In this document: positions 55,665 to 64,000 of the stretch, piece by piece
How the letters are laid out: each line of letters begins with the position of its first letter
Numbering within the stretch: the first letter of the stretch is position 1
Source of the DNA: Chalara sp. BL73
Lineage: Eukaryota; Ascomycota; Leotiomycetes; Helotiales
Direction: 5' to 3'
NCBI GenBank assembly: GCA_918026815.1
Contig: CAKJVC010000151.1
Span: 186,001-250,000 of the forward strand
Length of the DNA stretch: 64,000 nt
Notes under the pieces: generated by a model
The model's database searches: none
Told to the model about the DNA's origin: nothing
What the model saw: only the letters and a program-made list of their open reading frames with translations
Made by a program: the position numbers and the translations under genes

Positions 55665-58169
55665 ATGGTGTTGAAACCCTTCCACACAGAAGCCCTAAAT
55701 GGGTTGTGCTCCAATGACCAACTAGAGCTACTAAACTCGATCGACTGTCTTCGTGCGCAAGGCATCAGTCACTATGTCTCATTGCCACAGATCATTGTGT
55801 GCGGGGATCAGTCATCCGGAAAGAGCTCTGTGCTGGAAGCAATATCTGGCGTACCGTTTCCTACCAAAAGCAACCTGTGTACGCGATTTCCGATAGAATT
55901 AGTCCTCCGCAAGACGTCACACATCAGCGTAAGCGTGTCTATCGTCCCTCATGAATCGCGCAGCGAGTCCGCGCAGTTCTACCTTGGTGGCTTTCACGAG
56001 AAGCTAGATGACTTCGATGGGCTTCCCAGCCTGATTGAGAAGGCAAAATCAGCTTTGGCAATCTCCACTCATGGCAGAGCTTTCTCGAAGGATCTCCTCC
56101 GCGTTGAGGTCTCGGGTCCCGACCGACCTCACTTGACCATTGTGGACCTGCCTGGTCTGATTCACTCTGAAACGAAACAGCAATCGGCTTCCGATGTCGA
56201 GCTGGTACAAGACGTAGTTCAAACATATATGAAGGAGCCAAGGAGCATCATCCTCGCGGTAGTCTCAGCAAAGAATGACTATGCAAACCAGATCGTGTTA
56301 AAGCTAGCACGTGCTGCTGATAAGAAGGGCAATCGGACACTGGGCGTCATCACCAAGCCGGACACTTTGATTGCGAGCTCCGAGAGCGAAGTCATGTACA
56401 TCTCTCTCGCGAGAAACCAAGATGTAGATTTTCGGTTAGGCTGGCATGTTTTGAAAAATATGGATTCTGAAACGGGAGAGTGGTCGTTAGCGGATCGTGA
56501 CGCCAAGGAAGAGGAGTTCTTTTCTCAGGGGAGCTGGGAAGATCTGCCACGCCACCTCTTAGGCGTCAAAAAGCTACGAAATAGGCTAAGCAAAGTCCTT
56601 CTCAGACAGATCGCCGCAGAGCTACCTGGCTTGATTGATGAAATAGAAATCAAATCCAACGCTTGCCGCAGTCGTTTAGATAAGCTGGGGAAGCCCCGAG
56701 CTAGTTTAGACGAGCAGCGGCTCTATCTGCTCCACATTAGCCAATTATTCCAGTCTCTCATCAAAGCATCTGTAGATGGAACGTATAACGATCCGTTCTT
56801 TGAGGATGCTCAATCGGAACCTGGATATCAAAAGCGTCTACGGGCGGTGGTACAAAACCTCAACCAAGACTTCGCTGAACGCATCTCCAGGCGCGGCCAC
56901 CGCCGTGAGATTGCCGACTCTCCAAGCAATCCGCCTCTTCCCAGAGGGGTGACTGCGACGACGAGAGAAGAGTTTATGAATCACATACAGCACCTGGTGC
57001 GGAGGGCTAAAGGTCGAGAGTTGCCGGGAACCTTTAATCCCATGATAGTGACAGATTTGTTCCTTGAACAATCATCTCCCTGGGAAGGACTCACCCGAGG
57101 CCACATCAAGAAAGTCTGGATGGCCGTTAAAGAATTTCTCAGTTTAACAACCACTTATGTTGCTGATGCTGCAACCTCCGAAGCGCTCTTCCAAAAAATC
57201 TTTGAGCCTGCTTTGAATGATCTATTGGGAACTCTGAACGCAAAGAGCACTGAGCTATTAACGCCGCATCAAAAAGGCCATCCAATTACATACAATCATT
57301 ATTTCACTGAAGCCCTTCAGAATATTCGGAATGAACGAAGCAAGGATGAGTACGAAAGAATCATCAAAGATTTCTTCGGTGTCGCCTCCCTTGATTCTGC
57401 ACATCTCGACTACCAGTATAAGGACCTCCGCCCGCTTGTGGCGTCTCTCTTGCAACGTGCTGAGCCTGACATGAATCGCTTTGCGTGTTCCGAAGCTTTG
57501 GACTGCATGGTGGCCTACTACAAGGTCCGCTATTTTTCCTGCGTATTTTGCTTACCCCTACTTCTATTAAACCTTGGCTGACGCCGCTTGTATGCCTGAT
57601 AGGTTGCTTTGGAGCGTTTCATCGATGATATTTCTATCGAAGTTATTGAAACCAAGCTGATCTCCCCGCTCTATGGTATCTTCTCTCCTATTACGGTCGC
57701 TTCTATGCCTGCGGTTCTCGTGACTAGCATCGCTGGTGAATCTGAGGAGAACCGCACCCAGCGCGAACAGTTGGACAAACAGCTGGAAGTCCTTGTGAAG
57801 GGTATTGAGACCTGCAAACGCTTCGTCGGCGTCAGAATCCTTGGTGAGATTGTACCCAGCATGTCCACCTGTAAACTTTTGCTTATATAATTAGCAGGTG
57901 TAGATGATAGTACGACGCAATCAAAGAACACGCTGAACTCCGCAGACTACGGTCCTGGCGACTCCGATGAGGAATCTGATGGCTCAACTACGGGTGACGT
58001 CAGATCGCTACCGGATAGCTGGGGGCCTGCTCTCAGAAACATTAGGCCACCAACTCCAGACGAGTTGCTGGAAGAGCCGCAGGAAGATGATTTTGGCTCG
58101 TTTTCGACCAAGAAAGGCAGGAAGAAGGGGAAGACAAAACCTGCCCCACAATTGGATGGTGAAATATAA
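55665..58169 (+). CDS. Dynamin-like GTPase, fungal Mx/Vps1-like
   Basis: Three exons, 55665-57524, 57603-57843 and 57898-58169, join in phase to 790 residues. The ATG at 55665 (MVLKPFHTEALNGL) is chosen; the frame extends upstream only from a GTG. G1 is GDQSSGKSS (47-55), G3 DLPGL (161-165) and G4 TKPD (230-233), the standard dynamin set. A long helical stalk follows, then the GTPase effector region (VALERFIDDISIEVIETKLI) at the start of exon 2. The tail is acidic, then lysine-rich (DDFGSFSTKKGRKKGKTK). There is no PH domain or proline-rich tail, which suits the Mx-like fungal group. It would act on membranes as a GTP-driven polymer. The first donor is GTCCGC, an unusual form. Intact. Confidence 0.88.
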
Positions 58170-58837
58170 TTTAATTATGAGTCGAGCAGTGAGTTCTAGG
58201 TTTTATTTTATTAAAAAAATACAAATTTATGGACATGAAGTGACTGCTAGTGTCATTATTGATAGAATCCGAACCTGGTGAATGGTTTAGTAAATGACCT
58301 CTATTGTACGGATAACCACCTTTTGGTGAATGTTCAACTAGATCAGAAAAGAACATCTCGTTTTGAATTCGCTTGTACCTTGCAGATGTCCTCGGTGTGC
58401 TAATTGGGATACCATTGCCTGAGGATCCTGGGTACTTTGTGGCGCGGTTACGGGTGAAATCAGCTTCGGCCCGACTTAGCGGGTGCAAGGATGGCAATCG
58501 CTACATAGGTTTGCTGAGGCTTCAGCTTCATCGGAAACTAATAGAGGGTGGGAAACAGTCCGTTGATTTGAATAAAACCGGCTTTAGTTGCTGTATTGAT
58601 TGAGCGTGCAGTGGTGGGACACAAAGGTTTTGGGCAAAGGTAATTTGGCATTATGGTATAACAAACTGACTTCTACCTAATAGAGATGTTCCGTTGTAGA
58701 CATGAATATCCCATTCTTTACAAGTATGTTTACGCGTTGTTAAATTCAGCTATGATAGGTGCCGTTTCGCTGCGCGCCATCATGACTGGCGCGATCCGAA
58801 CCAGACACTTTCCCATCAAGTCATGAACCTCCTCAAC

Positions 58838-59445
58838 CTAAATTCGTGATCCATTAAACACCGCAGGCTGAACGGATCCGCAGAATAGTCGAGCTTCGTC
58901 TACAAACTGTTTGGTTATGCCTAGAGGTAATGGTGGCCAGTGCGTATGGCCATGGATAAACGCCGAGCGAAACATACAAGATGTTCCAAACTCCAAATTC
59001 GGAATGCCCTCGTTGGCTGCTTTCTGCAAGCCTTCCAAGTATATGCTGAGGACTTTCATTAGCTTTCACGCAAACGCGAACACGAAGTCAAGCGCCTTGG
59101 TTGAATATTCAAAGCAGCACGAAAAAGCGGATCTTCGTCTTCCCACTTGCTTTCTACGACCCAGTTTCTGACCTTTTTCCCGGTTGGTATCGCTGGCCTG
59201 GGATTACCGATCTGGGAAATAACCCAAAACTTTGATTACTAAACCTACCAAGGAATACTTTCATTTTTTCTCTATTTAAATGCGGTGCAGACATGAGTGC
59301 GCGGATCGCGCGGTGGCACGAAAATTCTGTTTGCTTCTACAAGATCACAGAAGACCGGCATGAAGGCTTCAATCAATCGAGCCGGTTCATTTTGGAAGGC
59401 GGAAAAGAGGCTTTCAAGCTCAGGTGGAAGCACCGGTGTAGTCAT
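58838..59445 (-). CDS. Uncertain hypothetical gene
   Basis: From ATG 59445: MTTPVLPPELESLFSAFQNE and FMPVFCDLVEANRIFVPP, reaching a TAG near 59272. After a possible intron (GTAGGT to TTCCCAG) comes NWVVESKWEDEDPLFRAALN, and later SIYLEGLQKAANEGIPNLEF and FIHGHTHWPPLPLG to a stop at 58838. The pieces look like protein but do not join cleanly, so it may be decayed. Family not recognised. Confidence 0.25.
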
Positions 59446-59799
59446 CGTGAGATTGCAAGAGGACTGAATCATGATCCATGGACAATGGGCAATCTGGATC
59501 GATGTGCTGTAAAAGGCAACCTCATTCGGTGGTTGTCCCGAAAAATGGGGATTGTACAGCATCGCCTGGACCTCATTTGGGGCGGCAATCCAGGCGTAAG
59601 CGAGCGGCCCATCAAAAATGCGATGCTCGGCTTTCACATTTCAAGAATTTCCGAGATAGCGACCGAGCCTGCAAGAATCATGTGCATACTACGTAGCAAT
59701 TTGTGATCGAATGTATGCAGTAATAAGATCTGTAACAGGAAAGTGTGTTTAACATATCCATGCCATGTAATATGGTGGCGTGGAGTTATACATACGCCT

Positions 59800-60104
59800 G
59801 CCCATTTGGCCCCCAAGTTTGCTCCACCGCCTTCCGTCAGCCTCATTTTTCTTTCCACTTTCCACCCCAATTCAGCTCGTCCTACGATATCCACCATCAG
59901 AGCAACAGATTTTGATTGCGAACTCAGACACGACTGCAGCGGGTTGCCATGGATCATTTCCTGCTATACTGAGCTCTAATTGCACCAATCTTCATCTACA
60001 ACTCTTGGAAGCCTTGAATCTGAATGAGGGCTTTATCCGCGCTCCGTTCGTTGTGCAAGGCAAAAAAGAATGAGGGTGTTAGGAATCGGTTTATGTAAGT
60101 AGGA
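59800..60104 (+). repeat. Segmental duplicate, copy 1
   Basis: About 290 bases match 63379-63690: CAGTTTGCTCCACCGCCTTC-type start, ATCCACCATCAGAGCRA, GATTGCGAACTCAGA, CTAATTGCACCAATCTTCAT and AGAATGAGGGTGTYAGGAAT. The last part is the TGTYAGGAATCGG LTR-like start. Confidence 0.8.
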
Positions 60105-60154
60105 AATACAATATCCGCAAAGCTCCGTACTAGCTCGGGTTCTATTAGCGCGAT

Positions 60155-60196
60155 ACTCTCTCAGATCCTCAGATTAGATCCTCAGATTAGATCCTC
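60155..60196. repeat. Short tandem repeat
   Basis: CAGATTAGATCCT is repeated, with flanking partial units of TCAGATCCT, inside the LTR-like family sequence. Confidence 0.6.
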
Positions 60197-60669
60197 TATC
60201 CAATAGCTCCTCTTTCTGGCAGGGACGGTGTGATGCCTGTGTCACGTGAGTCAGGTAATATAGACTTACAGCGAACAGCCCTCGGCTTTTGTCCACCCAA
60301 GGCATTGGAGAGCCTGTTACGACCCGCTACTTCCTATACGCTGAGAGAGTCGGATAATGTGACAGGGGAAGTGTCGGATGCATGCAATTGATGAATTGAC
60401 GAATAGGAAGAACATGAATTTGGGTATTCGATCTAAGGAGATATATAGGTGAGTCAGCTTATTATTAATTTTCTTGATTACTAATGCTGCTTGTACCACC
60501 ACTATCGTCTGGATACCTGCCATCCAATTCCAGGTTTTAAGCGACTCTCTAGAAGTCTGACATAATAGTGGAGATAAAAACCTAAAGCAGATAGTCGTAT
60601 ATTCTGTCTCACGCCTCACTTTCGACGTCTCCAATATTGAATGACCGTTAGCTAAATTCTTGCACTTAA

Positions 60670-60842
60670 TGTCACGTCCCGTGCTCTGAAGCACACGTGA
60701 CCTACATTAGCCGAGCTCTCAGAGCGCCTCGGGTATATATAGCCTGCTCTTCTCGAGCTCCTCTTCCTTCCTTAGCTATAGATTCTCGTATGATACCACC
60801 GTCGCCCTCTGTATCTGTAGATCCACAGCGCGTGTCGTGACA
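60670..60842 (+). mobile_element. Possible solo LTR, 173 bp
   Basis: Ends are TGTCACG and CGTGACA, a perfect 7-base inverted pair. GGGTATATATAGCC about 60 bases in looks like a TATA box. Flanks CTTAA and CTAAT do not match exactly as a target duplication. Confidence 0.5.
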
Positions 60843-61485
60843 CTAATGAAGCCTTGTTCCAAAAGGTCAGTATGATATATTAATCTTAGATAAAGGAATT
60901 GGAATTATGTAATTAAACAACCTTGACTAAAAACTAAAAAAGAGCCTATTTCTTATGAGCATCCAAGTAGCTCGTATAAGACTCGCTTCCTCCATAATCG
61001 CCATAGCCTCCCCTCCAACTGCTATTTCATCCACTTAGCTATGTCTGTCCCCAGCTCGGATCCAGTGACTTGCTAGTAGATATAAGTGTCGCTAAAACCG
61101 GCTTGACCTTGGAAATAAAAGCCACAGTATTTGCCTGCTTCTATCCACAAGCTATTGCTTTTAGCCAGTAGTCTGGCCGGTGTTTCATTAGACAGGGGTA
61201 AAAGCTAGAATTAAACGCAGTCAGCTTTACGATGCGGCATATCAGAGTCGCATTTTCTAGAACGTCTAACTTTTTCCCTGTATTGTACTTTACGAACAGG
61301 CGTATGATTCGATAAAAGACACGGATTCAGCATCCAGCTTTGCTAGACAGTGTATATAAAAAACAGAAAATGTCCTCGAGTAATGCTTCTTCATCGCACC
61401 AATCTTCTCAATCTTTGTCGCATCGACTTTCAAACTGCTACCAGACCTCTACCTGCTTCAGTAATCAGCTGTCTCTCCATTCGAT
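60843..61485. other. No gene seen
   Basis: Upstream region of the secreted protein gene; no motif recognised. Confidence 0.4.
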
Positions 61486-62069
61486 ATGCATTATCTCAGC
61501 ATCATCCTCGGCTTTGCTACTGCAGTTTCTGCACTTGACATCTACTTTCACACTTCTACTACCGACTGTAGCGGTCCGGCCCTTGTGTGCACAAACTGGG
61601 GCCCTGACGTAGCTACCTCCCTTTACTATTTCCCTCTCTACTTACCCTTAGCCCGTATACGGTGTCTGATATATTTCACTAGAGCTGCTGCGGCCTCAAT
61701 TCCGGATCTGTGCCTTCTCTTGGCTTTCGCGGCATAGTGCTCGACTGGTATATCGAAGTTAGGGGCTATGAAGGCGGGCGTTGTAATGTATTAAAATCGC
61801 TAGATACTGCGTATCAAATCAACTACAAGTGTCTTAACAATGGTCCGTACACAGGTGCGGGCTACGGTTTTCGTGGGAAAAAGAGAAGTGCAGCAGCCAT
61901 TGCAGAGAAGTGCACGCCGCCGGATTTGTTGATCCTCGAGAGTGGGGAAAAGTACTCTCTGGTAGGCATGGAAACCAGTCAGATTGAGGAATTGGTTGCG
62001 CTTGTGTCGAATGGTACGACCGCGGCGGATATTCCAGAAGCTTTCAAGACGCTTGAGAAGCTGGAGTAG
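61486..62069 (+). CDS. Small secreted cysteine-containing protein
   Basis: Exon 1 (61486-61608) and exon 2 (61683-62069) join in phase 0 across a 74-base intron (GTAGCT donor, CACTAG acceptor), giving 169 residues. The signal peptide MHYLSIILGFATAVSA is followed by LDIYFHTSTTDCSG. The mature part has CTNWGPD joined to SCCGLNSGSVPSLGFRGI, then DWYIEVRGYEGGRC and YQINYKCLNNGPYTGAGYGF. KKR at about residue 115 could be a processing site. The N-terminal W-x-P-x-x-C-C layout is seen in other fungal secreted proteins. Function unknown; an effector-like or antimicrobial role is only a guess. Confidence 0.6.
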
Positions 62070-62705
62070 AGGTCAATAACAGCGATGCGATATAGAGTGG
62101 CGCGAGTTATATGGTGTTATTGCGTGCTTTGCCGGTGTGTGCACGCACGGGCATAGTATGATCCTGTCTTTACCTTAAAGTATACACATTTCATAATCAA
62201 AGCCTTATCTTTACTGCCGTAATACGTACACAAAATGGCATTGATTCAGTTGGCACACATTTCTCTTTAGCGTCTAATAGAGAATAAGTAATAGATTTGG
62301 TGGGCATGTGCCGGCACCAAATGCGAGGAAGTAAAGTAGCTCGAAGGCTCTGTATTCGCACCAGTTCTAAATAATATTGAGTATGCAACCGAGATATCTG
62401 CAGAGCTGATATTAACTATCCCTCTGCCACATACTGTGGTCGTTCAAGAGCTTGCCTAGCTCGGCCAGTGGCAAGACGGCCATCATTGGCGCAGGGTCTA
62501 GTTTGTGCAGCAGTACTACCTCGCCCAGGACTCCATGATCCGCCGTAGCCGAAAATTGATAACAGTGAAAACTCTTACTAATTTCTGCATGATGCGTAGC
62601 ACATGAGGTAGGGGTTGTCTAGCCGAAGGATGCAATACATTTCAGATCGCTCAGGAAGAAATAGCCATGTGCCAGGAGGGAATTACAACGATGAACTAAT
62701 CTGCT

Positions 62706-63065
62706 ATGTTCTGGCACTGTATAATTCTAGCAAATCGTACTACCGACCATGATATAAGGACCTTAGACAGGTTGTTATGGGTGCTCATCAAATCCGACTT
62801 TGAATGTGAAAACCTGCGAGATTGCGTTAATGCTTTAAGAGGCGTTGCCTTTGATGTCATTGACGGAGACATACGGTGTAATTATGAGAAGGATATCAAA
62901 GAAGTCTACCGTGACTTATTGAATCTACTTCTTGATGGAATGACGACATCTAATTTCTTAAGCTCGAGAGATCTTGAATGTGCGCTATGTAAGAAGATAG
63001 GCGTCTGTCTAGATTGTGGCCACAAGGAGTTGGTTGAGCAATACCGGGTAGAGCAAGGTATATAG
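62706..63065 (+). CDS. Hypothetical protein, possibly partial
   Basis: A 119-codon frame with TLDRLLWVLIKSDFECENLR, VNALRGVAFDVIDGD and a C-terminal cysteine cluster CALCKKIGVCLDCGH that could bind a metal. The beginning (MFWHCIILANRTTDHD) looks less regular; a better reading (ELICYVLALYNSS) lies in another frame just upstream. It may be the end of a decayed BTB-like protein. Confidence 0.3.
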   Translation: MFWHCIILANRTTDHDIRTLDRLLWVLIKSDFECENLRDCVNALRGVAFDVIDGDIRCNYEKDIKEVYRDLLNLLLDGMTTSNFLSSRDLECALCKKIGVCLDCGHKELVEQYRVEQGI

Positions 63066-63378
63066 CACATGAAACAGAGACAAACTCTATTGTACAGTAC
63101 TGGTCGCGAGCCCTGCGCGAGCCTGTCTCAAGAAACCAATTCGAACTGAAGAACAGAGCAATGATTTTCTATTCCTCTTACAGCAATTTGTTCCTCCGCA
63201 ACCTGCGCTTAGGTTATCTGCGCTACTGGTGCCCTCCATGGCTCTGGCACTTCAACCATCCGCGCCACTTCTGGCTCTGGATCACCTGCCTCTAGTGTAG
63301 CGCTCTTACACTTCCGATTATATTCTCCCTTGCTCTTTTAAGACTTTTTTTGCACCATGCTCGTGCCTTTTTATGTTC

Positions 63379-63690
63379 TTATACCCCCCAGTTTGCTCCA
63401 CCGCCTTCCGTCATCCTCATTTTCTTTCTACTTTCCACTCCAATTCAGCTCGTCCCACGAAATCCACCATCAGAGCGATAAATTCGATTGCGAACTCAGA
63501 TATGACTACAGCAGGTTGTCACGGATGCGTTCGGTTAGTTCCTGATATACTGAGACTCTAATTGCACCAATCTTCATCTACAAATCTTCGGCAGCCTTGA
63601 GCAAGGGATTTATCCCGCGCCCGGTTCGTTATGGAAGGCAAAAGAATGAGGGTGTCAGGAATCGGTATACGTAAGTAGACCAAGGGGCTA
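63379..63690 (+). repeat. Segmental duplicate, copy 2
   Basis: Counterpart of 59800-60104, followed by TACGTAAGTAGACCAAGGGG, which also matches 2020-2045. Confidence 0.8.
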
Positions 63691-63725
63691 AGAGTATCTC
63701 CCATCCACATATTACAGCCGTAACG

Positions 63726-63792
63726 TCCATCCCTACGTGGCGAAAAACCCTATGTGCCGAAACGACTTCACGGTTTAAGGGTCCCAAATCTT
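63726..63792 (-). repeat. Dispersed repeat family C, partial copy
   Basis: Reverse of the right part of 21598-21786: plus-strand CGTCCATCCCTACGTGGCG and CCCTATGTGCCGAAACGA. Confidence 0.55.
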
Positions 63793-64000
63793 TACCACAT
63801 AAATATATAAAGTTATAATCAGTTTACTATTATTCTTTAACTATTTACTTACAAGGATTCAGGTTGTAGTAAAAAAGTTACTATAATTTGATTATACTGT
63901 TAATTGTCCTGTCAATAACATCGAAAGCTGCTATAACTACTGCCCTCTACTATATCATAACTATTGACCTGTATCCAAATTTTGGGACTATAGCACGAAG
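63793..64000. other. AT-rich window end
   Basis: Strongly AT-rich, no gene. Confidence 0.5.

Overview
The window looks like nuclear DNA from a filamentous ascomycete (Pezizomycotina). Genes carry short introns of about 45-150 bp with GT..AG ends and CTAAC/CTGAC-type branch points. Protein families such as HET, HeLo, NACHT-WD40, NACHT-ankyrin and fungal CorA-like are typical of that group. There is no operon logic, and much of the sequence is transposon debris and decayed genes. I cannot name the species. No tRNA, rRNA or CRISPR array was seen.

Layout. 1-5.5 kb: a palindromic repeat, a secreted peptidoglycan-binding-like protein, a decayed hydrolase/patatin chimera, a Tc1/mariner element with perfect ends and a dead transposase, and a GNAT acetyltransferase. 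6.9-12.7 kb: a conserved hypothetical, a BTB-domain gene with an in-frame stop, and an intact four-exon alpha/beta hydrolase. 14-17.3 kb: fragments of an oxidoreductase, a second Tc1-like transposase and an MFS transporter, plus dispersed repeats. 17.3-21.3 kb (minus): an intact HET-NACHT-WD40 gene. 21.9-31 kb: a solo LTR, a WD40 fragment, a decayed GC-rich small secreted protein gene, a frameshifted CorA-like gene and a small I9-like protein. 31.3-37 kb: kinase-like pseudogenes and retroelement debris. 37-43 kb (minus): a HeLo-NACHT-ankyrin-ZZ gene with 25 near-identical ankyrin repeats and a one-base deletion. 44.5-46.3 kb: a membrane-like hypothetical gene with a stop, and a solo LTR nested in an older repeat. 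46.8-51.5 kb: the main find, a divergent gene pair. 52-54 kb: HET-type and kinase-like relics. 55.7-58.2 kb: an intact dynamin-like GTPase. 59.8-64 kb: a duplicated segment, another LTR-like element and a small secreted cysteine-containing protein.

The divergent pair is a NACHT-WD40 receptor with a short N-terminal amyloid-like motif, head to head with a HET-S-like protein (HeLo domain plus two C-terminal amyloid-like motifs). This matches the NWD2/HET-S signalling pair of Podospora. The receptor is expected to sense a ligand through its WD40 repeats, form an amyloid seed at its N-terminus and convert the HET-S-like protein into a membrane-killing form. With two more NLR genes of different architecture, a HET relic and a hydrolase/patatin relic, the window reads as a transposon-rich allorecognition/innate immunity island. 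Family assignments rest on motifs read by eye; no database search was run.
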